The notes: generated by a model from the letters alone, not told the origin. DNA of 64,000 nt from Chryseobacterium indologenes (GCF_001295265.1 NZ_LJOD01000013.1:1-64000); one strand, 5' to 3'; shown: positions 43,944-53,047, counted from the first letter of the stretch. Numbers and translations: made by a program.

Positions 43944-44831
43944 ATGGAAACATTAAAATCGGTGCTTGAAGCAAGCCACGCCAAGAAAACAAAAAATGAG
44001 CTGATCGATCTTCTGTCAGGAGTTGAAAAAGTTATTACCCCTGCGGTTTACGAAAAAGTTTCAGGAATTGAGACTTCAGAATTGGGAACCCTTACCAATA
44101 AAGAGCTTTTAAGTATTGTAGAGGATTTAAAAAAGAATTACGATGAAAAATGGGAGAAATCTTTTTCCGGTGCTTCTTCAGAGATTATGAAACTTATTGC
44201 CGGTAAAATGGCTGCCGATGATGAGATCTTCAGAACTTCAGATGCTGCCAGCGCAGATTTTGCCGCAGAACTGGGAAGTATAGACTTTGCCACCATTATC
44301 GGAGGACCTCTGGATGCCTGCGTAAAAGCGCAGTCTAATGCTTCTATTGCCACGGTTAACTTTATCAATGAAGTAGGTTTTGAGCTTACAGATCCTGCCA
44401 ATGCAGCCAGCCCGAAAAAACTGAGAATGGCCGAATTTAAATACAAAAAAAATATCCCCAACCCGGATTTTGATCCTGAAAAGCCGGTAAGTGCAGACAA
44501 TCCCAAAACAATTCCTGATGATGTGGAAATCACAGTCCCTTTTATTGCGCTGCTGAATGTTCCAAGCTTCAGAATCGAAACCTGTGAGGTAGATTTCAAC
44601 GTTAAACTCAATTCCACCTATACTAAAGATGTAAGCGATGAATTCGGAATCAACGCCGGAGTTTCCGGAGGATGGGGACCTGTAAAATTCAAAGTGGATG
44701 TTTCATACAAAAGAACTTCCAGTACAGGAATTAAAGTGGAAAAAGAGTACTCTCTCGGGGTAAAGGTAAGAGCAACCAATGATGAAATGCCGGCGGGGCT
44801 TGAAAAAGTTCTCGGACTTCTTTCACAATAA
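43944..44831 (+). CDS. DUF2589 domain protein
   Basis: 295 residues, no signal peptide or transmembrane helix. N-terminal helical part (1-110). The DUF2589 core starts at IDFATIIGGPLDACVKAQSNASIATVNFINEVGF (about 112-145), continues with DVEITVPFIALLNVPSFRIETCEVDFNVKL (about 195-225) and ends in a beta-rich segment (INAGVSGGWGPVKFKVDVSYKR). The family has no established function. First gene of a tight five-gene operon that also encodes a subtilisin. The strongly alternating C-terminal strands could build an oligomer; that is inference. Confidence 0.85.
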   Translation: METLKSVLEASHAKKTKNELIDLLSGVEKVITPAVYEKVSGIETSELGTLTNKELLSIVEDLKKNYDEKWEKSFSGASSEIMKLIAGKMAADDEIFRTSDAASADFAAELGSIDFATIIGGPLDACVKAQSNASIATVNFINEVGFELTDPANAASPKKLRMAEFKYKKNIPNPDFDPEKPVSADNPKTIPDDVEITVPFIALLNVPSFRIETCEVDFNVKLNSTYTKDVSDEFGINAGVSGGWGPVKFKVDVSYKRTSSTGIKVEKEYSLGVKVRATNDEMPAGLEKVLGLLSQ

Positions 44832-44846
44832 TTAACTTTTACGAAA

Positions 44847-45545
44847 ATGATCAAATTATCAGATTACCTGGATTATCTCAACAACGAGATAATTCAGGCT
44901 CGTAAAAAAGCTGACGAGAATGCTGTTCTTATTGCAAAAGAATATGCCAGGCATGAGTACCTTAAGTATTTTAAGGTTCCGCGGTATGCCCTGCCCAGTG
45001 TAAAGATGGATATTCCCATTAAGATTACCGATATAGATTCGGCACCCAAATACAATTTTAAGCTGAATCAGGATCAGTTTATTTCAGAAATGAACGAAAG
45101 AATTCAACTGGTGAATAAAGAGAAGAAGCTGAACATTCCCGAAATTACCAAAAGACAGATTCAGACTGAGGAATTTAAAACACTCTTCAGCAAACTGGAA
45201 AAAAGCGACCAGAAATTCGGGAAGCTTCCGGCCAATGAAGTGCTTAAACTGGATCTCAGAAACAGAATAAAAATTCTTAATTCCGGAATTTTCCGCCCTC
45301 AGGACGGAACAGGTGAAGAAGAAATTGATGAGCTGAAAGAAATCTTTTCAAAGGTTTTACTGAACAAATATACACTGGTGAATGCAAAGCTGAACAACAT
45401 TTACATAGACCCCAATACATCAGCAGCAGAAGATAAAGACAAATTATTCATCAACCTTCATGTGGAAATGGAGGAAGAAGGAATAAGGATTGTGTCATAC
45501 AAGGATAAAGACGGTAACGAAATAGAACAGATAACTTTTGAGTAA
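44847..45545 (+). CDS. Unknown protein, second gene of the DUF2589 operon
   Basis: 232 residues, cytoplasmic. Begins with SDYLDYLNNEIIQARKKADENAVLIAKEY, a helix typical of proteins encoded beside DUF2589 genes, then YFKVPRYALPSVKMDIPIKITDID, a Lys/Glu-rich helical middle and a terminal strand segment KLFINLHVEMEEEGIRIVSY. No enzyme motif. The stop overlaps the next ATG (TAATG), so translation is coupled. Probable partner of the DUF2589 protein. Confidence 0.75.
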   Translation: MIKLSDYLDYLNNEIIQARKKADENAVLIAKEYARHEYLKYFKVPRYALPSVKMDIPIKITDIDSAPKYNFKLNQDQFISEMNERIQLVNKEKKLNIPEITKRQIQTEEFKTLFSKLEKSDQKFGKLPANEVLKLDLRNRIKILNSGIFRPQDGTGEEEIDELKEIFSKVLLNKYTLVNAKLNNIYIDPNTSAAEDKDKLFINLHVEMEEEGIRIVSYKDKDGNEIEQITFE

Positions 45546-46123
45546 TGCAGGAACTGATTCATTTTACGGTACAGAAAATCAAGGAACTTCTGGAGCATTT
45601 CAATGAAGTCCAGGCTTTATACCTGTCAAAATCATATGACTTTGATGCCCGGCTGGAAGTTTTTCTCAACGAAGTTCTGGAATACTTCCGTACCAAAGGA
45701 AATACCAGCCATGAATCTGAAGTTTTGAAGATCATGAATATGGTTGCAACCGTGAAAAGAAGCTTTAATCCTATAAAAATGGAGAAAATAACGGTTGGGA
45801 AACGTGATCTCCTGTGGGGATTTTCATTCAACGGAATGGAAAGTATTTATGATATTCTGATGGAAATATATGCTAAAGAAAATAAAAAGCTGGACGATGC
45901 GGAAGAGCTTATTTCCGGGATTATAGTTTCATTATACCAGAACGGAATTCTGGATGATGAAAAGCTGAAGGAAATGGATTCTGTTTCAAAGATTGAAAAT
46001 TTCTGGACTTCACTGGTGACACAGAATACAGCTATTTCCGGCATTAATAAGAAGCTTAGACTGACTGTCATTCCTGAAGATATCTACCTTATTCTGGAAA
46101 AAATATTTCTGAAGTTAATTTAA
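45545..46123 (+). CDS. Unknown helical protein, third gene of the DUF2589 operon
   Basis: 192 residues, nearly all helical (VQKIKELLEHFNEVQALYLS, RLEVFLNEVLEYFRTKG, YDILMEIYAKENKKLDDAEE). No signal peptide, no transmembrane helix, no recognised family. Coupled to the gene before by a TAATG overlap and 10 bases ahead of the subtilisin gene. Confidence 0.7.
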   Translation: MQELIHFTVQKIKELLEHFNEVQALYLSKSYDFDARLEVFLNEVLEYFRTKGNTSHESEVLKIMNMVATVKRSFNPIKMEKITVGKRDLLWGFSFNGMESIYDILMEIYAKENKKLDDAEELISGIIVSLYQNGILDDEKLKEMDSVSKIENFWTSLVTQNTAISGINKKLRLTVIPEDIYLILEKIFLKLI

Positions 46124-46133
46124 AAAAAATAGT

Positions 46134-47390
46134 ATGGAAACCGGAAGATATATTGTTCTGCTGAAAGACCAGCAGAAAACAGCACTCAGAAAAATAGAGA
46201 AAGAACTGGAAGTAAGTATTACATCTTCAGAACTTCTTTCTAAAGAAAACCGTGCTTATGATATTATTGATCAGGACAACAGTGTACTGTATAAAAACCT
46301 GGGAGTCCTTGTCGTTGAAAATATGGATGAAGAGCAGTTGAAAAGTGCCGTGAAAAATGAATCGAATCCTATTATTTATTATGAAAAAGAAAGGGAGTTT
46401 TTTCCGGCAGATGAATTACAGCTGATTAGTGAGCTTAAAAAGCAGTCAGCAGGGATCGTAGAAAAAATTTCAGAACTTGAAAAATATATCGCCAACAAAC
46501 CGCTGCCGCAAAAATCATTGATAGAGATGGAATGGGGGCTGAAAGCTATTGGACTTGGAAATGCTCAATATTCAGGAAAAGGAATTGATATCTGCATCCT
46601 GGATACAGGGCTTCAGACTTCCCATCCCGATTTTTCATCCCGGGAAATTGAAGGTAAGTCCTTCATTGACGGAGAAGACTGGAACAGGGATCCCAACGGC
46701 CATGGTACACATTGTGCAGGCGTGGCGGCAGGAAATATCCGCAGTGATATCGGAAAACGGTACGGAATTGCTAAAGACAGCAATTTGAAGATTGCGAAAG
46801 TACTCTCAGATAGCGGAAGAGGCACTACAAGCAGTGTGATTGATGCCATAGACTGGGCCATTACAAAAAAATTCAGGATACTTTCCCTTTCGCTGGCATC
46901 TCCTGTAAAGCTTAATGATCCACCTTCTGTTCTTTTTGAAACGATAGGGGAAAGGGCATTGGAAAATAACTGCCTTATTATTGCGGCAGCAGGAAATGAC
47001 AGCAGCAGGCCTCAGATTCCGCAGCCCGTTTCTATGCCGGCCAACTCAAAATCTATAATGGCTGTTGCAGCGATTGACGGGCAAATGAAGATTGCAAGGT
47101 TTTCAAACGCGGGTCTCAATCCCTCTACAGGTGGTAATATCAATGTCTGCGCTCCCGGAGTAGATGTCATAAGCGCTTATCCTAAAAACTCTAAGAATAA
47201 AAGTAACTTTTACTATGCTATGAGCGGAACCAGCATGGCTGCTCCCCATGTTTCCGGATTAGCTGCTCTTTATATGGAACAGTTCCCCGATAAATCAGCG
47301 AAAGAGATCTGGCAGCTTATAGAAAATAAAGCCAGGCCTATTGAAGGCATAAAATACAGAGATATAGGAAACGGTTTAATACAAATATAA
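46134..47390 (+). CDS. Subtilisin-like serine protease (S8) without signal peptide
   Basis: 418 residues. Triad: Asp157 (ICILDTGLQ), His190 (NGHGTHCAG), Ser367 (GTSMAAPH); oxyanion Asn288 (AAGND). Residues 1-90 look like an inhibitor-I9 type propeptide (RYIVLLKDQQKTALRKIEKE, YKNLGVLVVENMDEEQLK, IIYYEKERE). There is no signal peptide, so the zymogen should stay in the cytoplasm, unusual for S8. Fourth gene of the DUF2589 operon; followed 2 bases later by a small gene resembling its own propeptide. Confidence 0.88.
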   Translation: METGRYIVLLKDQQKTALRKIEKELEVSITSSELLSKENRAYDIIDQDNSVLYKNLGVLVVENMDEEQLKSAVKNESNPIIYYEKEREFFPADELQLISELKKQSAGIVEKISELEKYIANKPLPQKSLIEMEWGLKAIGLGNAQYSGKGIDICILDTGLQTSHPDFSSREIEGKSFIDGEDWNRDPNGHGTHCAGVAAGNIRSDIGKRYGIAKDSNLKIAKVLSDSGRGTTSSVIDAIDWAITKKFRILSLSLASPVKLNDPPSVLFETIGERALENNCLIIAAAGNDSSRPQIPQPVSMPANSKSIMAVAAIDGQMKIARFSNAGLNPSTGGNINVCAPGVDVISAYPKNSKNKSNFYYAMSGTSMAAPHVSGLAALYMEQFPDKSAKEIWQLIENKARPIEGIKYRDIGNGLIQI

Positions 47391-47392
47391 AA

Positions 47393-47596
47393 ATGATTAC
47401 TTATCTGGCCGTTTTAAAGAAAGAGATAAATTTCAAAAAGCTTGAAGTTTTTCTCAAAAGTAAGAGCGTCAGGCTGGCTGCTCATTATAAAATCATAGGG
47501 GTTGTAAAGCTTGAAAGTGAGCAGCCGGTGTTGAAAACTGAATTTCAGGAGTATTTCATATCTATAGAAGAAGAAAAAGATAATTTAACAATATAA
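47393..47596 (+). CDS. Stand-alone propeptide-like (I9) small protein, putative protease inhibitor
   Basis: 67 residues. It lines up with the first 90 residues of the adjacent protease: TYLAVLKKEINFKKLEVFLK against RYIVLLKDQQKTALRKIEKE, YKIIGVVKLESEQ against YKNLGVLVVENMDE, and the end EYFISIEEEKD against PIIYYEKERE. The final pattern also recalls the YVEED end of subtilisin propeptides. A free propeptide domain is expected to bind and block its protease. The two-base gap to the protease gene fits a protease-inhibitor pair. The similarity was judged by eye. Confidence 0.6.
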   Translation: MITYLAVLKKEINFKKLEVFLKSKSVRLAAHYKIIGVVKLESEQPVLKTEFQEYFISIEEEKDNLTI

Positions 47597-47632
47597 TCAC
47601 ACAATTAAAGCTTACCTGTCGCAGAGAAGTTT

Positions 47633-47640
47633 TATTTTTG
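47633..47640 (+). promoter_or_regulatory. -7 element for the EEP-family gene
   Basis: TATTTTTG, full match to TAnnTTTG, 22 bases before ATG 47663. No TTTG at -33. Confidence 0.5.
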
Positions 47641-47662
47641 TCTCTTATTGATAAAATAGCTT

Positions 47663-48490
47663 ATGAATTTCAGATTTTCAATGGTTTTCCTGATGCTTTT
47701 CGCACTGGGATTCTCACAGGACCTTACCGTAATGAGTTTCAACATCAGGCTGAACGTAGAGTCAGACAAGGATAATGCATGGCCCAAAAGAAAGCAGGAT
47801 GTTGCAGATCTGCTGACCTATTATCATCCTGATTATTTCGGAGTACAGGAAGCACTTCCGGAGCAGATGAAAGATATTAAAAATGGACTTAAGAATTATG
47901 ATTATGTTGGTGTGGGAAGAGATGACGGAAAGGAAAAAGGAGAATTCTCTGCAATTTTTTACGATACAAAGAGGCTTGAAGTTGTAAAGTCCGGAACCTT
48001 CTGGCTGTCTGAAACTCCGGAGAAACCTTCAAAAGGTTGGGATGCCGCATTGAACAGAATCTGTACTTATGCTGTTTTTAAAGATAAAAAGTCTAAAAAA
48101 GAATTCCTGGCAATGAATCTTCATTTTGATCATGTTGGTAACGTAGCGAGAGTGAAGTCTGCTGACCTGATCCTTAAAAAAATCAAAGAAATTAATCCTA
48201 AAAACCTTCCGGTAACCTTAAGCGGAGATTTCAACCTTACTGATGATACAGAACCTGTAAAGATCCTTTCGCAGAATCTGAAAGATAGCTTTTACCATTC
48301 GGAAACGAAACATTACGGTCCGGTGGGAACCTTCACCGCATTCAATGTGAATGAAATACCTAAAGACAGAATTGATTATATTTTTGTAAAAGGATTCAGA
48401 ATAAAATCTCACAGACATATCAATGACAGAAGGGAAAACCTGTTGTATCCTTCAGATCACTTCCCTGTTTTGACGGAACTTTCCCTGTAA
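47663..48490 (+). CDS. Endonuclease/exonuclease/phosphatase family protein, secreted
   Basis: 275 residues. Signal peptide MNFRFSMVFLMLFALGFSQ. EEP fold: VMSFNIRLN, GVQEAL (metal-binding Glu), MNLHFDHVGNVAR, LSGDFNLTDD (Asp/Asn), RIDYIFVKG and terminal SDHFPVL (catalytic His). Secreted members of this shape hydrolyse phosphodiesters or phosphate esters; the substrate is unknown. Ends 6 bases from the convergent response regulator gene. Confidence 0.9.
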   Translation: MNFRFSMVFLMLFALGFSQDLTVMSFNIRLNVESDKDNAWPKRKQDVADLLTYYHPDYFGVQEALPEQMKDIKNGLKNYDYVGVGRDDGKEKGEFSAIFYDTKRLEVVKSGTFWLSETPEKPSKGWDAALNRICTYAVFKDKKSKKEFLAMNLHFDHVGNVARVKSADLILKKIKEINPKNLPVTLSGDFNLTDDTEPVKILSQNLKDSFYHSETKHYGPVGTFTAFNVNEIPKDRIDYIFVKGFRIKSHRHINDRRENLLYPSDHFPVLTELSL

Positions 48491-48496
48491 ATTGAT

Positions 48497-49183
48497 TCAG
48501 TCTTGGGGAAAATCTATTTCAAATCCGATTCCTCTGAGGGATTGGATTTTTATTTCAGGATCATGGATGAAATACTTTCTCAGTCTGCTGATGAATACAT
48601 CAAGGCTTCTTCCTGTAAAATAATCATTCGTTTCCCAAAGGGTATCCAGAATATCATCTCTTTTGATGGTACTTTGGTTATGCTTCAGAAGATACAGCAG
48701 AAGCTCCTGTTCGCGGGCTGTAAGTCTAATGTTTCCTTCATGGTGGAAAAGCAGAAGTTTCTCTGTATCCAGGGAATAAGTCCCGATTTTTATTGTCTGT
48801 TGAAATGCTGCCGGCTTAATTCTTTTGAGAATATTCCGGATCCGCAATACAAGTTCTTCCGGATCGCAGGGCTTGGCGATGTAGTCATCTGCGCCTATCT
48901 TCAGACCTGTAAGGCGGTCTATTTTCTGGTTTTTGGCAGACAGAAAGAGAAGCGGAAAATCATTTTTCTCCTTTAATATCATTTTGGCCAGAGAAAAACC
49001 GTCAATATTCGGCATCATAATATCCAGTATACCCATATGAAAAGGGAAACCTGATTGTAAAAGAGGAATAATATCTTCAGGATTCTGAAACCAGGTAACC
49101 TCAAAATCTTCCAGTTCAAGATACTGCTTCAGGATCATTCCGAAATCCGGATCGTCTTCTGCCAAAAGGATTCTAGTTTTCAT
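48497..49183 (-). CDS. OmpR-family response regulator (system 2)
   Basis: 228 residues. Receiver with DD (10-11), phospho-acceptor Asp54 in GILDIMMPNIDG, KP in YIAKPCDPEEL, and a Trans_reg_C winged helix (RSLDVFISRLRKYF). Overlaps its kinase gene by 11 bases. Same family and length as the system 1 regulator. Confidence 0.9.
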   Translation of the reverse strand: MKTRILLAEDDPDFGMILKQYLELEDFEVTWFQNPEDIIPLLQSGFPFHMGILDIMMPNIDGFSLAKMILKEKNDFPLLFLSAKNQKIDRLTGLKIGADDYIAKPCDPEELVLRIRNILKRIKPAAFQQTIKIGTYSLDTEKLLLFHHEGNIRLTAREQELLLYLLKHNQSTIKRDDILDTLWETNDYFTGRSLDVFISRLRKYFIHDPEIKIQSLRGIGFEIDFPQD

Positions 49184-50489
49184 AAGGAAGGATTATTTTA
49201 AAGGTGGTTCCGGCTGCAGGGCGGCTTGAAACATCTACCCGTCCGTGATATCCGGTGACAATATTTTTTACGATGTAAAGCCCTAATCCCAGACCTTTGC
49301 TATTGTGGATATTGTTGGACTGAACCCGGTAAAATTTTTCAAAAATATTTTTGAGCTCTGTTTTCTCGATGCCCTTCCCGTTATCTGTTACTTCTATTTC
49401 TATATGTTCAGAAAGGCGGCTGATATTGATTTTTACATCTGAAGACCCGTATTTTACACTGTTTTCACAGAGGTTTTTAATAACGGTCTCCATCAGGTTT
49501 TTATCGAAGGGAAGCGTATCTGAAATAGGGTTCTTCAGTTCGAAATTCACCTGGGGATACGTGAAGGCCAGATCCTGAATGAAAAAATTCCAGTCTTCAG
49601 GCCGGATCCGGATAAGCTCGTTTTCTGTCTCATCTTGATGCAGCTGAATCATCAGGCTTTCCAGACGGCTGATCTGCCGGTCGATAAGGGGAAGGGTTTC
49701 CTTATTCCAGTCTTTCTTTAATGCTTTTGACGCTATTTTCAGTGTGGCGATCGGTGTTTTGAACTCATGGGAAATGTTATCCACAACAGTGTGGAGAACT
49801 TCCACCTGCTTCTGCTGGCGGACCAGATTTTTTACCGTAAAAATATAAAGCATCATAACACCTGCCAGTAGTGCAATACAGCATATTATCAGTAAAGTAA
49901 GCTCTTTAAAGACAATGCTTTTAATGTTTGAAATTTCAAATTCAGTTTTGCTTTTAACAAGAAAAGAATTGTTTTTAAATTTACCTTTCCCTGATTCATT
50001 TTTAGATGAGGTTTCCCAGCTTCCTTCATTGGTGATTTTGGGATTGACAACTTTATTCTTTGTTTCAAAAAGAAGAACCGGTTTGTCAATCAAATGGGTG
50101 CTGTCCGGAATATGAACAATAGAAGTGTATTCTATTTTTGCGGAAATATCATAGCCGTTTTTTTTCTTACGGTAGTCGAGATACCGAAGAAGCCTTTCTT
50201 TGATCGCTCTTCTGTTTTCAACAAAAAAATCAAGAAATTCCTGTTGGGTGATCTCCTGGTCATAATACCGGATAAATGTTTTCTGAAGGGAGTCATCCTT
50301 CATCTCTTTAATGCTGCTGATATCCTCCAGCTTATCAGTATATCCGGAAAGTCCGTCCTGAATAGTTCTGTAAATTTCACGTTCCTTTACCTGATAGGTC
50401 TTATAGATAAAGTAAACCTGTATTCCCAATAACAGCAGGAATAAGGTTGCAAATAAAGCAATCAGGTATTTACTTTTAGATATCATCAT
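49173..50489 (-). CDS. Sensor histidine kinase (system 2)
   Basis: 438 residues. Transmembrane helices at about 8-28 and 192-215 with a periplasmic sensor of ~165 residues between. HisKA: VVDNISHEFKTPIATLKIA (His near 245); HATPase: NLCENSVKYG, VTDNGKGI, GLGLGLYIVKNI. The predicted -7 element ends two bases before this ATG, so the transcript may be leaderless or start at the second Met (50486). Divergent from the TonB receptor gene. Confidence 0.9.
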   Translation of the reverse strand: MMISKSKYLIALFATLFLLLLGIQVYFIYKTYQVKEREIYRTIQDGLSGYTDKLEDISSIKEMKDDSLQKTFIRYYDQEITQQEFLDFFVENRRAIKERLLRYLDYRKKKNGYDISAKIEYTSIVHIPDSTHLIDKPVLLFETKNKVVNPKITNEGSWETSSKNESGKGKFKNNSFLVKSKTEFEISNIKSIVFKELTLLIICCIALLAGVMMLYIFTVKNLVRQQKQVEVLHTVVDNISHEFKTPIATLKIASKALKKDWNKETLPLIDRQISRLESLMIQLHQDETENELIRIRPEDWNFFIQDLAFTYPQVNFELKNPISDTLPFDKNLMETVIKNLCENSVKYGSSDVKINISRLSEHIEIEVTDNGKGIEKTELKNIFEKFYRVQSNNIHNSKGLGLGLYIVKNIVTGYHGRVDVSSRPAAGTTFKIILPYEN

Positions 50490-50491
50490 AA

Positions 50492-50499
50492 CAAAGATA
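50492..50499 (-). promoter_or_regulatory. -7 element of the system 2 kinase-regulator operon
   Basis: Minus strand TATCTTTG, full match to TAnnTTTG. The -33 position has no TTTG; the TTAACC repeats begin at about -40 on this strand. Confidence 0.6.
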
Positions 50500-50525
50500 A
50501 AACTTTAGTCTTTCCCTAACAGGCA

Positions 50526-50582
50526 TTAACCTGCCATTAACCTTTTGTTAACCGATATTCTCTGTACGAATACGGAAGTTTG
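50526..50582 (+). promoter_or_regulatory. TTAACC repeats and -7 element before the TonB receptor gene
   Basis: TTAACC starts at 50526, 50537 and 50548: three direct repeats at exactly 11-base phase. The -7 candidate GAAGTTTG (50575-50582) has its TTTG 31 bases after the last repeat, the same distance as in front of the DUF1573 gene. The start site near 50589 would leave a 12-base leader. Likely binding site of the system 2 regulator, serving both directions. Confidence 0.65.
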
Positions 50583-50600
50583 TACGGTAAAACTAATGAT

Positions 50601-52973
50601 ATGTATAAAGCTTTTCTTTTATTGTTTTTTCCGCTGCTGTTTTCTGCGCAGCTGAAGAAGACTGAAGGTACAATTACAGATACGGAGAATAGAAAGATAC
50701 AGGCTGCTGAGGTACAGGTGTATAACCTGAACAATGAGCTGATTAAAACGGTAAAATCTGACGTAAAAGGTCTCTTTGTGCTGGAAGGGATCTCCGGAGA
50801 TTCTGTAAAGCTGACTGTAAAAAAGGCAGATTATATTCCGTTTGAGAAAATTGTCGTTTTAAAAGAAGGCAGCGAAATTCTGAAGATCATTCTGAAGAAA
50901 GAAACTCAGGAAATAGAAGAGGTTGTAATGACGAAACAAAAACCTCAGGTGATAAGAAAAGTAGACCGTCTGGAATTTAATGTGGAAAACAGTAATATTT
51001 CTTCTCTTAATGCATGGGAAATTCTAAAAAAAACGCCTAACGTAACCGTTAATAATGATGCGATTACCGTAAAAGGCAGTACAGCCATTCTGGTGACCAT
51101 TAATGATAAAAAAGTGATGCTGACGGGAGATGAGCTGAAGAATCTTCTTGAAAATACACAGGGAAATGATATAAAATCCGTTGAAGTCATTACCAATCCG
51201 CCCGCTAAGTATGAAGCTTCCGGAAGTGCCGTCCTCAATATTGTGATGAAGAAAAACAAGATTGAAGGCTATCGGGGAATTCTTTCGTCCAAATACGTTC
51301 AGACCCAATATGCAAAAGGAAACGTGGGGCTTTCCCAATATTATAAAAAAGATAAACTTTCCCTGATGGGAAGTTATTACAGGGGAATGGGCACTTATTA
51401 CCGGGAAGGAACAGATTATGTCAACTATCAGGAAAACCAGACCCGCTGGGTAAGCATCATGAACAGAAAGGATAAAAACAAGGCGCAGAACACAGTAAAT
51501 TTTAATGCTGAATATGAAATAGACAGCCTTACCAATATCAGCCTGAATTATTCAGGATATTTTTCTCCGAAATCTTTTGGTACCTATTACGTGCCTACCC
51601 TGATCTATAATGCTCAGAATGTTGTGGAATCCAATTATACCACAATCAATGACCATCATTCCCGTACCAGCAATAATTCACTGAGCTTCCAGGCAGACCG
51701 TAAGCTGAATAAGAAAAGCAGTATTTCCTGGATAAGTTATTTTACCGGAAACAACGGTGATAACTATCAGAACGTAATCACCGAGCTGAACTTTGCAGGG
51801 CAGGTGCCCCGGGATGATAATTTTTTAACCCAGAATAAAACAGATGTCAGGCTATATTCCACACAGGCAGATTATCAGTGGAAAGGAGAGAAAATAGAAC
51901 TGGAATCCGGCATTAAATATAGCTTTGTGAAAACAAAAAGCGGTCTCGATTTTTCAGATAATGAAAGTGGAACTCTGATGCACAGACCGGAAAAAAGCAG
52001 TCTTTTCGATTATAAAGAACATAATTTCGCGGTCTACTCATCGTTGGCTTACAATCTTGGAAAATGGAACTTTAAAGGAGGACTTAGGGCTGAAATGACT
52101 GATCTGGAAGGCGTTGTATCTGAGCCTTATGAACAGAATAAAAATAACTATTGGAGCCTGTTTCCTACTTTTTATGCCCAATATACCACTGAAAATAAAC
52201 ATGAATTCGGGTTTTCTTATGGAAAGAGGATCAGCAGACCCTATTATTCATGGCTGAATCCTGCGAAATCCTATTATAATCTATTCTCTTATTATCAGGG
52301 AGATCCGAAAATGAAAGCAACCCTTATTCATAATCTGAATTTCACCTATTCCTGGAAAGGCTGGAACGCAGACCTTTATTACCGGAAGGAAATCTATCCG
52401 TCTATGGAAATCTCTTTTCAGGAACCAAGCACCAATCAGATGATCTATTATTTCACCAATATTGAGAAAGGTCAGGCCTATGGCCTTAGTCTTTATAAGA
52501 ACTTTCAGGTTAGGCCGTGGTGGAATTTTGTGGTGTCCCAAAATCTGGAACACAATGAGAACTATTTCAGAGGAATTGATGAACAGCTGTACAAAAATGA
52601 AATCTGGAACTGGGTTTCTGATGTTTCAACGAGTTTTACACTGGATAAGAGAAGCGACTGGAAAATGGAAGTTGGTCATAAGTATTATTCTCCCGGTGTA
52701 CAGGGAACGTTCAGGATTTCCGGTATGTGGTCTGCCTATTTTGTGATGAACCGGAAATTTTTTAATAAAAAATTAGAAGCATCTTTTGTTTTCAATGATA
52801 TTTTCAGAAGCATGGGTCAGAAGGTCAGTACGAAATATGCGAATCAGGATAACTATTTTCTGGATTATTCGGACACACAGGGGGTTACATTTTCTTTAAA
52901 GTATAACTTTGGAAATCAGTCCGTAAAGAATGTGAAAAATATAAAAAGAACAGAAGAGCATAACAGGTTGTAA
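50601..52973 (+). CDS. TonB-dependent receptor family outer membrane protein
   Basis: 790 residues from ATG 50601 (MYKAFLLLFFPLLFSAQ, signal peptide); the open frame reaches TTG 50580, upstream of the predicted start site. Residues 20-105 are a carboxypeptidase-regulatory-like domain, about 125-215 a plug (VTIKNDKKVM-like, VEVITNPPAKYEASGSAVLNIVMKK), and 220-790 a beta-barrel of the OMP_b-brl_3 type with many aromatic strand ends. Takes up an unknown substrate or acts in surface sensing. Controlled in all likelihood by the divergent system 2. Confidence 0.87.
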   Translation: MYKAFLLLFFPLLFSAQLKKTEGTITDTENRKIQAAEVQVYNLNNELIKTVKSDVKGLFVLEGISGDSVKLTVKKADYIPFEKIVVLKEGSEILKIILKKETQEIEEVVMTKQKPQVIRKVDRLEFNVENSNISSLNAWEILKKTPNVTVNNDAITVKGSTAILVTINDKKVMLTGDELKNLLENTQGNDIKSVEVITNPPAKYEASGSAVLNIVMKKNKIEGYRGILSSKYVQTQYAKGNVGLSQYYKKDKLSLMGSYYRGMGTYYREGTDYVNYQENQTRWVSIMNRKDKNKAQNTVNFNAEYEIDSLTNISLNYSGYFSPKSFGTYYVPTLIYNAQNVVESNYTTINDHHSRTSNNSLSFQADRKLNKKSSISWISYFTGNNGDNYQNVITELNFAGQVPRDDNFLTQNKTDVRLYSTQADYQWKGEKIELESGIKYSFVKTKSGLDFSDNESGTLMHRPEKSSLFDYKEHNFAVYSSLAYNLGKWNFKGGLRAEMTDLEGVVSEPYEQNKNNYWSLFPTFYAQYTTENKHEFGFSYGKRISRPYYSWLNPAKSYYNLFSYYQGDPKMKATLIHNLNFTYSWKGWNADLYYRKEIYPSMEISFQEPSTNQMIYYFTNIEKGQAYGLSLYKNFQVRPWWNFVVSQNLEHNENYFRGIDEQLYKNEIWNWVSDVSTSFTLDKRSDWKMEVGHKYYSPGVQGTFRISGMWSAYFVMNRKFFNKKLEASFVFNDIFRSMGQKVSTKYANQDNYFLDYSDTQGVTFSLKYNFGNQSVKNVKNIKRTEEHNRL

Positions 52974-53047
52974 ATAATTTTAGTAAAAAACAAATAACCA
53001 TAAAACATTATTATAAAAGAAATAACCATTCTGTGTCACATTTTCGC

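Noticed and set aside
43944..44831. Bacterial gasdermin as identity of the first gene of the protease operon
   Set aside because: Operon with a protease is suggestive, but the sequence carries DUF2589 family features and no gasdermin signature or C-terminal inhibitory segment that I can see.
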